In this document: positions 34,050 to 42,184 of the stretch, piece by piece
Position numbering within the stretch: position 1 is the first letter of the stretch
Layout of the letters: each line of letters opens with the position of its first letter
NCBI GenBank assembly: GCA_963422675.2
Contig: CAXVYS010000009.1
Span: 186,001-250,000, forward strand
From: UBA4416 sp963422675
GTDB lineage: Bacteria > Bacteroidota > Bacteroidia > B-17B0 > Aurantibacillaceae
Length of the DNA: 64,000 bases
Direction of reading: 5' to 3'
The notes under the pieces: generated by a model
Database searches by the model: none
Seen by the model: the letters and a program-made list of their open reading frames with translations, nothing else
What the model was told of the DNA's origin: nothing
Program-made: the position numbers and the translations under genes

Positions 34050-35024
34050 GTGGATATTGTTGATCAAATAAAAGCCCCCATTAGCCTTCACATGGATGAG
34101 TTTGAAGTTAAGTTCAAACAATCGATGAGAACCAATGTGCCCTTATTGGATAAAATTACCACGTATATTGTAAAAAGAAAGGGCAAGCAGATTCGTCCCA
34201 TGTTTGTTTTCCTGAGTGCTAAATGTGTCGGGGAATTTAACGAAAGTACATACAGAGCCGCTTCATTAATCGAATTACTACATACAGCATCTTTGGTGCA
34301 TGATGATGTAGTGGATGATAGTAATGAACGCAGAGGTTTTTTTAGTGTAAATGCTTTATGGAAAAATAAGATCGCTGTTTTAGTGGGCGATTTTTTACTA
34401 ACAAACGGGTTATCCTTATCATTGGATCATGATGATTTTCATTTATTGAAAATTGCCAATAACGCTGTTCGCGAAATGAGTGAAGGCGAATTGTTGCAGA
34501 TTGAAAAAGCCAGAAAACTGGACATTTCAGAAGAAGTTTATTTTGATATTATTACAAAGAAAACTGCTACTTTAATTGCTGCCTGTTGCGCGGCAGGTGT
34601 AGCCTCTGTGAGTAGTGATACGGCATTAATTAATCAGTTTAAAGAATTTGGGGTTAATACAGGGATTGCTTTTCAGATAAAAGATGATTTGTTTGATTTT
34701 GGTGATGATACGGATATAGGTAAGCCTACAGGTATCGATATCAAAGAAAAGAAAATGACCCTCCCATTAATTTATGCACTAAATAATTGTACCTGGTTAG
34801 AAAAACGGAAGATCATTAATATTGTTAAGAACCATAATAACGATCCTAAAAAAGTAGCGGAAGTGATTAGTTTTGTATACGAAAAAGGAGGGATTACGTA
34901 TGCGGAAGGAGTAATGCATCAGTATAAAGAAAAAGCATTGGCATTACTAGCCGGTGTTGCTGACAGCCCTTCCAAACAAAGTTTAATACAACTCGTTAAT
35001 TATTCTATTGAAAGAAAAAAATAA
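34050..35024 (+). CDS. All-trans polyprenyl diphosphate synthase
   Basis: A 324-aa trans-prenyltransferase of the IspA/IspB family. Seen: GKQIRPMFVFLSAK (IPP binding), the first Asp-rich motif LVHDDVVDDSNERRG and the second QIKDDLFDFGDD, plus a GKPTGIDIKEKKMTLPLIYAL segment. Length and motif spacing fit a long-chain (octaprenyl-type) synthase supplying the side chain of menaquinone; chain length depends on residues before the first DDxxD and cannot be fixed here. The start is GTG at 34050. A TATATTTA hexamer-like box 14 bp before it may be the -7 element, shared in form with that of pssA. Confidence 0.9.
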   Translation: MDIVDQIKAPISLHMDEFEVKFKQSMRTNVPLLDKITTYIVKRKGKQIRPMFVFLSAKCVGEFNESTYRAASLIELLHTASLVHDDVVDDSNERRGFFSVNALWKNKIAVLVGDFLLTNGLSLSLDHDDFHLLKIANNAVREMSEGELLQIEKARKLDISEEVYFDIITKKTATLIAACCAAGVASVSSDTALINQFKEFGVNTGIAFQIKDDLFDFGDDTDIGKPTGIDIKEKKMTLPLIYALNNCTWLEKRKIINIVKNHNNDPKKVAEVISFVYEKGGITYAEGVMHQYKEKALALLAGVADSPSKQSLIQLVNYSIERKK

Positions 35025-35032
35025 ATAGCACC

Positions 35033-35521
35033 ATGATCAAATTTATTTACATTAGTATTTCACTTATAAGCTTTAGTTTGTTATTTACACATTGTAAAAA
35101 TAATGAAAGCGAAAAAGCGGCCGCATTAAAAGCCGATTCTTTAAAGGCAGCTGAAAAAGCTTCTTCGGTTAAGCCGAACAGCGAATACCTTATTGCACCG
35201 CCCGATGCAGATTATACAGGCGATTATATTGACCGGTATAAAAACGGAATCATTAAATTTACCGGATTTTTCAGGTTTGGTAAACGCCACGGACAATGGA
35301 TGGCTTTTTATGATAACGGGATTAAATGGAGCGAATGTTATTACGATAAAGGAAAACGCCAGGGAGAATCGGTTGTGTATTTTCCGAATGGTAAAATACA
35401 ATATAAAGGCTGGTTTAAGAATGACCTGCGTGATAGCCTTTGGTTCTTTTATGATGAAACCGGTAAGGAAATTGATAAGCGTGCCTACCGCAATGATCAG
35501 GAAACCGGCCTGGTAAATTAG
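35033..35521 (+). CDS. MORN-repeat lipoprotein (YwqK-like)
   Basis: A 162-aa predicted lipoprotein: MIKFIYISISLISFSLLFTHC gives an acylated Cys at residue 21, followed by an Ala/Lys-rich linker. The mature part holds at least three MORN_2-type units: YKNGIIKFTGFFRFGKRHGQW, YDNGIKWSECYYDKGKRQGES and FPNGKIQYKGWFKNDLRDSLW. Such repeats occur in many Bacteroidota surface proteins and in the YwqK antitoxin family; there is no toxin partner, so a toxin-antitoxin role is not indicated. It follows the polyprenyl synthase by 8 bp. Confidence 0.8.
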   Translation: MIKFIYISISLISFSLLFTHCKNNESEKAAALKADSLKAAEKASSVKPNSEYLIAPPDADYTGDYIDRYKNGIIKFTGFFRFGKRHGQWMAFYDNGIKWSECYYDKGKRQGESVVYFPNGKIQYKGWFKNDLRDSLWFFYDETGKEIDKRAYRNDQETGLVN

Positions 35522-35558
35522 GCACGGTACATTACTTATATTCTTACTCAATGTAAAA

Positions 35559-35602
35559 ACAAGGTTTAATCTGGTCTTACAAAAGATCAGATTAAACCTT
35601 GT
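35559..35602 (-). terminator. Terminator after fabV (long stem-loop)
   Basis: Arms at 35559-35578 and 35583-35602 pair over 20 bp with a single G-U pair and a 4-base loop; on the minus strand the stem is followed by TTTTT. It lies 4 bp after the fabV stop, so it terminates fabV; the plus strand lacks a T-run. Confidence 0.75.
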
Positions 35603-35606
35603 AAGA

Positions 35607-36797
35607 TCAGACTAAGCCCGGAATTTCTACTTTTTCATTTGTATCGGCGGTGTAATCAATTCCTTTAACATCGAAGCCAAACAGGTTTAAAAAATCTTTT
35701 TTATAACCGGCCAGGTCGCCAATTTCCGGAAGACTCTCAGTTGTGGCTTGTTCCCATAATTCAGCAATTCTTTTTTGAACATCTGCTCTCATTTCTAAAT
35801 CGTCTATACGGATTCTCCCTTTTTCGTCGGTGGCAATTTGGTTTTTAGTATAAAGCCTCTCCGAAAATAAACGTTGAATTTGTTCAATACATCCTTCATG
35901 AATTCCTTCTTCTTTCATCACTTTATATAATAACGAAATGTATAAGGGGATTACCGGTATGGCAGAACTTGCCTGTGTAACCAATGCTTTATTTACTGAA
36001 ACAAAGGCTTTTCCATGAATGTTTTTGAGCTTATCTGAAATCGTAAAAGCAGTAGCTTCCAAATGATCTTTCGCGCAACCAATGGTTCCTTTGCGGTAAA
36101 CAGCTTCAGTTAATAGAGGTCCTATGTATGAATAAGCTACGGTCATTGCATTTTCAGCTAAAGCATCGGCTTTTAATAATTCATCTATCCACATTTCCCA
36201 ATCTTCACCACCCATTACAGCAACGGTGTTTTTAATTTCTTCCTCGTTGCAGGGGTCAATGGAAATGTTGGAAACAACTCCCGAATGAAAATCAACAGTT
36301 TTATTTGTGAAGGTTTGTCCTATAGGTTTTAAAACCGAACGATGCGTAACACCTGTTACAGGGTTTGTTCTTACAGGTGAGGCAAGGCTATAGATCACCA
36401 GGTCAATTTTACCCAGATCGGATTTAATCAGGTCGATCGTTGTTTTTTTAACTTCATTTGAAAAGGCATCCCCGTTAATACTTTTTGCATATACTCCTGC
36501 TTTTTGTGCCTGCTCCTGAAATGCCACACTGTTATACCAACCCGGAGATGCAGGCTTCCCTTCCTGAGGTGCTTTTTCGAAAAACACGCCAATGGTAGAT
36601 GCGTTAGAGCCAAATGCACTCGTAATTCTGGAAGCGAGTCCAAAACCTGTAGAGGCGCCAATTACCAATACTTTTTTGGGTCCGTCGATGACCCCTTTGG
36701 ATTTTATAAAATCAATCTGGTTTAAAATGTTTTTTTCACATCCTTTTGGATGAGAGGTTAAGCAAATGAATCCACGTATTTTAGGTTCTATGATCAT
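35607..36797 (-). CDS. fabV: Enoyl-ACP / trans-2-enoyl-CoA reductase FabV
   Basis: NADH-dependent reductase of fatty-acid elongation, the alternative to FabI (and usually insensitive to triclosan). Seen: MIIEPKIRGFICLTSHPKGCEKN at the N terminus, the nucleotide site VLVIGASTGFGLASRI, SLASPVRTNP, and the active site TVAYSYIGPLLTEAVYRKGTIGCAKDHLE with the spacing Y-x8-K that defines FabV. At 396 aa it has the family length. It is monocistronic, with the terminator at 35559-35602. No fabI is seen in the window. Confidence 0.96.
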   Translation of the reverse strand: MIIEPKIRGFICLTSHPKGCEKNILNQIDFIKSKGVIDGPKKVLVIGASTGFGLASRITSAFGSNASTIGVFFEKAPQEGKPASPGWYNSVAFQEQAQKAGVYAKSINGDAFSNEVKKTTIDLIKSDLGKIDLVIYSLASPVRTNPVTGVTHRSVLKPIGQTFTNKTVDFHSGVVSNISIDPCNEEEIKNTVAVMGGEDWEMWIDELLKADALAENAMTVAYSYIGPLLTEAVYRKGTIGCAKDHLEATAFTISDKLKNIHGKAFVSVNKALVTQASSAIPVIPLYISLLYKVMKEEGIHEGCIEQIQRLFSERLYTKNQIATDEKGRIRIDDLEMRADVQKRIAELWEQATTESLPEIGDLAGYKKDFLNLFGFDVKGIDYTADTNEKVEIPGLV

Positions 36798-36834
36798 AAG
36801 GTATGGTTAAGTTTTATATAATTCGTTAATCGGG

Positions 36835-38181
36835 TTATCGGGCATTAAAGAGCCAGCCGCTGGGATCCATGGTTTTCTGGCCTTTCCAGATTTGCAGGTT
36901 CATACTGGTTTTTCCGTCTTCATCCAAAATAGTGCCTATGGCTTGTTTAATCGTAACTTTGTCGCCCTGTTTTACAAATACTTCACCAATATTACTGTAA
37001 ACGCTCAGGTATTCGCCATGCCTTATGATAATGAGTTTACCACCTGTTGGCGAAATGGCAATACTGGTAACTTCTCCTTCAAAAACGGCTCTTGCCTGCG
37101 AACCTTTACTGGCGCATATTTCCACACCATTATTATTCATAATAAAGCCCTTAATGGCAGGATGCTCGTATTCGCCATAAGGTTGGCATATAACGCCCTT
37201 TACAACGGGCCATGGTAATTTGCCTCTACTACCGGAAAAGTCTGCTCCTACGGCTTCTGCTTCTTCTGTCAGTTCAGGTGCTGTTGCTTTTACAGGAGTT
37301 GTTTTAACTTCAGCTTTCGTTTTGTTTTCTTTGTTCTTTGTTTTGGCGTTGGCTATCTTTTCCGCTTTCGCTGCTTTTTCTGCGGCAATACGGGTTGATT
37401 CTTCCATTTTACGTTTAATCTCGGCTTCAATCAACCTTTTAATAGCAATCTGTAAATTCTCAGCGTCCTTTTTCTTTTTTTCAAGCTCTTCTTTTAATTC
37501 CTTTTCCTGTTGTTGTAATTCGCTTAAAACGATCTCCTGTTGCTGTTTTTCGCCATCCAGTTGTGTTTTCTCATCTTTTTCGTTGCCTAACAATACATTC
37601 TTTTCATGGCGTTGTCCCTCCAATTCCTTGAGTTTAACACCTAATGCCAATTGCGTGGCAATAATTTCGTTGGCTTGTTTTTTTCGGAAGGCAGTATATT
37701 GTTGAAAATATTTAAGCCGGATGTAAGCCTGGTTAAAATCACCGGAAGCAAATAGGAACATTAATTTGGTGTATGAATCCTGGTTACGCTGGGCAAAATA
37801 AATCATTTTGGCATATTCACCTTTTAGCTTTTCTAAATTTTGCCTCAGTGAATTAACTTCGGTGGTATTCTTTTTTATAGTGGAATTAATTCTGGAAAGC
37901 TCTGTATTGATGGTGCTGATCAACTCTTCCCGCACTTTAATTTTTGTGTTGATCACTACAATGGTATTGATCTGCGATTTTTTATTGGCCTTGGTTTGGC
38001 TTAACTGATTGTTAAGTTGCTTGATATCATCATTCAGTTTATTTTTTTTATTCTGAAGATCTTTTTGAGAAGTTGTTTTTGTTTGAGCAACAAGTGTTGA
38101 TGTATTGAAACCTATAAAAAAGAGTAATATCCCTATATAAACAAGGTTATTTTTTTTCTTTTTTAATTGGAATAGGGTCAT
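36835..38181 (-). CDS. EnvC-like murein hydrolase activator, degenerate M23/LytM domain
   Basis: A 448-aa exported protein. Seen: a signal-like helix ending STLVAQ, a long coiled coil (about 35-255, KNKLNDDIKQLNNQLSQ through EQQEKELKEELEKKK), a basic Lys/Ala-rich linker, and a C-terminal M23 fold (about 320-448, GVICQPYGEYEHPAIKGFIMNNNGVEICA, then VYSNIGEVFVKQGDKVTIKQAIG). Active M23 enzymes need H-x3-D and HxH zinc ligands; here the N-terminal pair is changed and MNLQIWKG replaces the LHFEIR-like block, so it is probably non-catalytic and, like EnvC, an amidase activator. Start overlaps the previous gene by 35 bp. Confidence 0.82.
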   Translation of the reverse strand: MTLFQLKKKKNNLVYIGILLFFIGFNTSTLVAQTKTTSQKDLQNKKNKLNDDIKQLNNQLSQTKANKKSQINTIVVINTKIKVREELISTINTELSRINSTIKKNTTEVNSLRQNLEKLKGEYAKMIYFAQRNQDSYTKLMFLFASGDFNQAYIRLKYFQQYTAFRKKQANEIIATQLALGVKLKELEGQRHEKNVLLGNEKDEKTQLDGEKQQQEIVLSELQQQEKELKEELEKKKKDAENLQIAIKRLIEAEIKRKMEESTRIAAEKAAKAEKIANAKTKNKENKTKAEVKTTPVKATAPELTEEAEAVGADFSGSRGKLPWPVVKGVICQPYGEYEHPAIKGFIMNNNGVEICASKGSQARAVFEGEVTSIAISPTGGKLIIIRHGEYLSVYSNIGEVFVKQGDKVTIKQAIGTILDEDGKTSMNLQIWKGQKTMDPSGWLFNAR

Positions 38182-39037
38182 AACTTTTTGGTATGTTCAG
38201 CGGCATTTTTTGCGGCTGATTAATTTCTATGCGAACATAGTTAATTTTAAGGTTTATTTTCTTCTCTGCACTAATATCAATATCAACATTGTGTGGTGCA
38301 AAAACAGAGTCAATTGCTACAAATTTCGAGTAAGAAGCACTGAATTTGCGGTTTGTTGTCACATCTATAAAATCATTATTTAAAATTTTGAATGTTTCGG
38401 GGTCCAGTGTCATGGTTTGCATAGAGCGTTTTAGCGTATCCTGACCCGAGTTTATACGTCTAAGCTTTCGTTTTCGTTCAGTGCTTAACAAATAATGGCA
38501 ATTAGCCCTATCGGCTGTTGGTTTGAGTTTTGTGTCATCATCATCAAAATCGGCACTGTTTCCAAATAAAGCTGCTTGCAGCAGGTCAAAATCCAGGTCG
38601 GCATTCAGTAATTGATTAATGTAATTAAAGTCGCCGACAAAATATTTTCGTTTCACGTATACCACCATTTTTACAGTATCGCGTGTAATTAGTAATTTAG
38701 CAACATCAATAGCGCCAAGCGCCTGAATCTGAATCCAGATAGCGCTATCTTTACGGCCTCTTATACGAATATCCAGGTTTTGATCTTCACCGTCAATATT
38801 GGTTTCAACGTCGGCTTTTGCATAGATCCATTTATAAACCAGTTCTTTTTGTTTTAAGTTTTTGGTTAAGGCTTTGGATGTTTTATAGAGTAAATGGCAT
38901 TTGCCCAAAAGTGTATCTTCTGTTGGGTTTGTATTGGTAACTTGCTGCGTGTGCTTTTTTGTTTTACAGGCTACTGCAATTAGCAGTAAAAACAGGATAC
39001 TTATAAAGGGTAGGCTTATTTGTTTTTTAATGTGCAT
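38147..39037 (-). CDS. DUF4292 lipoprotein, possibly LolB-like
   Basis: A 296-aa lipoprotein; the signal ends LLLIAVACKTKKHT. Conserved features of DUF4292 are visible: KADVETNIDGEDQNLDIRIRGRKDSAIWIQIQALGAIDVAKLLITRDTVKMV (split: a beta-rich front with a DSAIW core), YVKRKYFVGDFNYINQLLNADLDF, LLQAALFGN, and FKILNNDFIDVTTNRKFSASYSKF. The order of these elements (a bilayer-carrier-like sheet, a 'rl.it.D.v....' strand, then 'L...L.G') recalls LolB/LolA lipoprotein carriers. Function is unproved. The ATG at 39037 is used; the longer frame begins with a TTG at 39064. Confidence 0.75.
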   Translation of the reverse strand: MHIKKQISLPFISILFLLLIAVACKTKKHTQQVTNTNPTEDTLLGKCHLLYKTSKALTKNLKQKELVYKWIYAKADVETNIDGEDQNLDIRIRGRKDSAIWIQIQALGAIDVAKLLITRDTVKMVVYVKRKYFVGDFNYINQLLNADLDFDLLQAALFGNSADFDDDDTKLKPTADRANCHYLLSTERKRKLRRINSGQDTLKRSMQTMTLDPETFKILNNDFIDVTTNRKFSASYSKFVAIDSVFAPHNVDIDISAEKKINLKINYVRIEINQPQKMPLNIPKSYDPIPIKKEKK

Positions 39038-39068
39038 TTTGAAAAGGGGGAAAGGTAGCTTCAAAAAA

Positions 39069-40823
39069 TTATTCGGTTAATTTTTTATCGCTGATCTTTT
39101 TATTTAATACTTCCGAATTCTGGCCGGCTTCTTTAGCCTGTTTCCAATAGATTAAGGCGTCTTCTTTTTTGCCTAACTGGTACAGTACATCGCCGTAATG
39201 TTCTAAAATAGCAGCTCTTTTTGCTGATTTTACAGCTGCTGCAAGCCATTCTTCTGCCTGGGTGTATTTTTTCTGTTGGTAAAGAATCCATCCGTAAGTA
39301 TCCATAAATACAGGATTGTTGGGGGACAAATCATTACTTCTTCTCGAATATTTTTCAGCTTTATCCAATGATTTTTTTCGGAGGGATAAAAAGTAAGCGT
39401 AGTTATTTAAAATATTGGTATCGTCCGGATCTACTTTCAGCGCATCATCAAAGGCTTTGTCGGATTTGTCGTACTCTTTTAAGTAGTTATAGGCTATTCC
39501 TAAATTGGCATAAAACTGAAGAAGCAAAGGGTTGTTATCATACACAAATTCGATTCCCTCTCTTAACGACTCGGTTGCTTTTTCATATTTTTTTAATTGA
39601 ATATTCGCATAACCATTATAAAAGTAGGGGAAGGCCTGGTTTGGGAATAGCTCAATGGCTTCACTGCTTTGTGTTTCCAATGCTGCAAAATCGCCTGTTT
39701 CAGAAGAGAGAAACATCAATCGGTTCCAGGTATCGAAGCGGCTTTTGTCATATTTTGTAGAAAGCGCATACTCGTCGCGGGCTTCTTTTATTTTTTTGTC
39801 TTTAAATAAAAACTCGGCATAAATGCTGTGAGCATCCGCAGAGGTTGGATGAACCCTCAGCATAATAGCACAAAGCTCATAGGCTTGTTTGTTGAACTCT
39901 TCATTTTTTTCGGAAAGGTCGTAATACGAACCCAGGATCTTGTATTTGGTTTCAACTTCCAGATCCGGATTTTCAAAAGCAATTTTCATTTCTTTGAAAA
40001 AATTCTCTTTATCATTCACCGATTTATAGTATTCGGCCAATGCTAAATGAACCATCGGATTTTCCGGATCGATTTTTAAAACTTCTCTGTAAGTATTTAA
40101 CGCTTTATCGTTTTGTTTGTTTTCCTGGTAAAACTCCGCAAGGTATGTGTAATAGCGGGGTTGGGTGGGATTAAGACTGATCAGTTTTTTCAGTTCTTCT
40201 TCTGCTTCTTTTGTTTTTTTAATTTGTTTGAGAAGCTTGATTTTATTCAGGGTAAAGCTTTCGCTCGGTCCGAATTTTTTTTCAAGCTCATCATATGTTT
40301 TATAAGATTTTTCGTACAAGCCGCCGTACATATATTCTGCAGCTAAACCCTCATAAAAATCAGGTCTTTCAGGAAAGTTTTTAATTAAACGGCTGTACAC
40401 ATCTGCGGCTTGTGAATATAAGCGTTTACCATGTAAACATTCGATATACAGTAATTGATACCATTCGTTTTTAGGATCTGCAGCGGCACATTCTTTACCA
40501 TATTTAAGAGCCATTTCCGTTTGCCCGCCAAAGCGGTAAATATTGCCCAACTCATACTTTACAGGGGCAGAGGACAGATCGATCTTTAAACATTCTTTAA
40601 ATGCTTTTTCAGCTACTTCCACATTGCCTTTCATTCTTTCTTTACAACCTTCCACGAAGTAGAATGCAAATTTAGTTTGCGCTTCGGCTGATAAACCTTT
40701 GTCTTTTGAAGAATTGGAAGAAGTTGTTTTACCCGATTGTTTGGATGATTTACAGGAAAGCATAAAACATACCGATAGCGATGCTATTGATAACGTATAG
40801 GCGATATGTTTGTTAACCTTCAA
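39069..40823 (-). CDS. TPR-repeat lipoprotein
   Basis: A 584-aa protein with a lipobox (SVCFMLSCKSSK, Cys24) and, after a Ser/Lys linker, about 12 tetratricopeptide units over the whole length (for instance APVKYELGNIYRFGGQTEMALKYG, DKALNTYREVLKIDPENPMVHLALAEYY and ANLGIAYNYLKEYDKSDKAFDDAL). TPR lipoproteins act as scaffolds at the inner face of the outer membrane. The start is a TTG placed directly after the TAA of the nucleotidyltransferase gene (TAATTG), giving translational coupling. It is part of the nucleotidyltransferase-TPR-DUF4292-EnvC-like group. Confidence 0.82.
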   Translation of the reverse strand: MKVNKHIAYTLSIASLSVCFMLSCKSSKQSGKTTSSNSSKDKGLSAEAQTKFAFYFVEGCKERMKGNVEVAEKAFKECLKIDLSSAPVKYELGNIYRFGGQTEMALKYGKECAAADPKNEWYQLLYIECLHGKRLYSQAADVYSRLIKNFPERPDFYEGLAAEYMYGGLYEKSYKTYDELEKKFGPSESFTLNKIKLLKQIKKTKEAEEELKKLISLNPTQPRYYTYLAEFYQENKQNDKALNTYREVLKIDPENPMVHLALAEYYKSVNDKENFFKEMKIAFENPDLEVETKYKILGSYYDLSEKNEEFNKQAYELCAIMLRVHPTSADAHSIYAEFLFKDKKIKEARDEYALSTKYDKSRFDTWNRLMFLSSETGDFAALETQSSEAIELFPNQAFPYFYNGYANIQLKKYEKATESLREGIEFVYDNNPLLLQFYANLGIAYNYLKEYDKSDKAFDDALKVDPDDTNILNNYAYFLSLRKKSLDKAEKYSRRSNDLSPNNPVFMDTYGWILYQQKKYTQAEEWLAAAVKSAKRAAILEHYGDVLYQLGKKEDALIYWKQAKEAGQNSEVLNKKISDKKLTE

Positions 40824-41834
40824 TTATAAACAAAGATTGGTATAATCACTCATGCTGATGTCTAACGATTTTCCTTTTACTTCTGCTCCTTCACCAATCA
40901 TACTGTTGGAGATATGTGAGTGGCTTAATTTTGTATTTGCCTGAATAACGCTGTTTTTGATGATCATATCGGTAATGCGGCAATCTGCGCCAATGGAAGC
41001 GTGTGGACCAACAATGGAATTTTTGATCACAACATTATCTCCAATAAAACAAGGCTCGATAATAACACTGTTTTCAGTTATAATATTTTTTCCTTTTAGG
41101 TTTGCTTTACCTTTGTCAAATTCCAATACACGTTGGTTTGTGTAAACGGTCGCATCTTTATTTCCACAATCCAACCATTCGGTAACTTTACCGGGAGTAA
41201 AGGCAATTCCTTTTTGCTTCATATTTTCCAAAGCATTGGTTAATTGAAATTCACCTTTTTCAGTAATGTTATTATCCAGCAAATATTTTAATTCTTTTTT
41301 AAGATTATCGCCGTCTTTAAAATAGTAGATACCAATGATGGCAAGATTACTCACAAAGGTGGCAGGTTTTTCCACAAAATCAGTAATTACACCTGCTTCG
41401 TTTAATTTTACAACGCCAAACTGACTTGGGTCTTCAATACCCTGAACCCAAATTACGCCTTCCTGATTTGTATCCATTACAAAATCAGCTTTAAATAAGG
41501 TATCAGCAAAAGCCACAACCGTTTTTCCTGTAATAGAAGGTTCTGCACACATAATGGCGTGAGCAGTACCTAATGCTTTTTCCTGGTAGTATATAGTACC
41601 TTTAGCACCTTGTGCTTCAGCGATCTTCACTAAATTATCTTCTACTTCTTTTCCGAAATCAACGCCAATAATAAAGGCTATTTCGTCTACTTTTTCTCCG
41701 CAAACTTTGGTAATGTCTTCCACTAAACGTTGCACAATAGGTTTGCCTGCTACGTTAATTAATGGTTTTGGAACGGTAAGTGTATGAGGGCGCATTCTTT
41801 TTCCTTTGCCCGCCATAGGTATAATAATCTTCAT
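40824..41834 (-). CDS. Sugar-phosphate nucleotidyltransferase (NTP-transferase with hexapeptide tail)
   Basis: A 336-aa enzyme forming a nucleotide sugar. Seen: MKIIIPMAGKGKRMRPHTLTVPKPLINVAGKPIV (GxGxRLxPxT..xPKPL signature), YYQEKALGTAHAI, ADTLFKADF, FGVVKLNEAGVITDFVEKP, and left-handed helix-like hexapeptide units near the C terminus (VIIEPCFIGDNVVIKNSIVGPHASIGADCRI). It resembles glucose-1-phosphate thymidylyl- or uridylyltransferases; the sugar cannot be told. The operon promoter is probably at 41945-41979. Confidence 0.85.
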   Translation of the reverse strand: MKIIIPMAGKGKRMRPHTLTVPKPLINVAGKPIVQRLVEDITKVCGEKVDEIAFIIGVDFGKEVEDNLVKIAEAQGAKGTIYYQEKALGTAHAIMCAEPSITGKTVVAFADTLFKADFVMDTNQEGVIWVQGIEDPSQFGVVKLNEAGVITDFVEKPATFVSNLAIIGIYYFKDGDNLKKELKYLLDNNITEKGEFQLTNALENMKQKGIAFTPGKVTEWLDCGNKDATVYTNQRVLEFDKGKANLKGKNIITENSVIIEPCFIGDNVVIKNSIVGPHASIGADCRITDMIIKNSVIQANTKLSHSHISNSMIGEGAEVKGKSLDISMSDYTNLCL

Positions 41835-41944
41835 ATAGAACTTAATGTTTTTTTAATGTTGTATCGTTTAATCCGGTATTTTTTGTGTTTTACGTTGGAA
41901 ATATGAGTAAGCTTAACTTTCTTATAATCAGTAAAAAACAGAAA

Positions 41945-41979
41945 CAAATATAATATTAAAATGTGGAGATTTAACCAAA
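41945..41979 (-). promoter_or_regulatory. Promoter of the nucleotidyltransferase-TPR-DUF4292-EnvC operon
   Basis: Minus strand: TTTG at 41976-41979 and TATATTTG (TAnnTTTG) at 41945-41952, 23-bp spacer, roughly 110 bp before the ATG at 41834. The spacer is at the upper limit for Bacteroidota promoters. Confidence 0.45.
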
Positions 41980-42130
41980 TTTATGCTCTGCCGGGTATGC
42001 TTATACTAACATCCCGGTTATTTCTCACTTTTTAACAATTTCTCCGTTTTGCAAGGAAATTGTCCAAAAAGAGGCGTTGAAAGTGCCTGGTATTTTCATA
42101 AAACAGGAACGGCTGCGGGTTTGTTACAAA

Positions 42131-42164
42131 AAAAATAAGCTATCGTATCCGTTAGCTTATTTTT
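42131..42164 (-). terminator. Terminator after the SDR gene
   Basis: AAAAATAAGCTA (42131-42142) pairs with TAGCTTATTTTT (42153-42164), 10-base loop; an A-run on the plus strand upstream gives the minus-strand T-tract. It is 20 bp downstream of the SDR stop. Confidence 0.8.
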
Positions 42165-42184
42165 AGAGGGTTTGAAATGTAAAA

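Larger units (their letters stand above)
41835..42184. other. 350-bp intergenic region (promoter and terminator)
   Basis: Between the nucleotidyltransferase and the SDR gene. It contains the promoter-like boxes at 41945-41979 (minus) and the SDR terminator at 42131-42164. I see no gene. Confidence 0.7.

Noticed and set aside
35033..35521. Toxin-antitoxin assignment for the MORN (YwqK-like) gene
   Set aside because: Secreted lipoprotein with no adjacent toxin gene.
37220..37705. 161-codon plus-strand frame rich in Ser, Phe and Ala
   Set aside because: It lies antisense to the coiled coil of the EnvC-like protein; the Ser/Phe-rich composition mirrors the Lys/Glu-rich repeats of that gene.
39038..39064. 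TTG start that would lengthen the DUF4292 lipoprotein
   Set aside because: The ATG at 39037 places a normal signal peptide with a lipobox at the N terminus.
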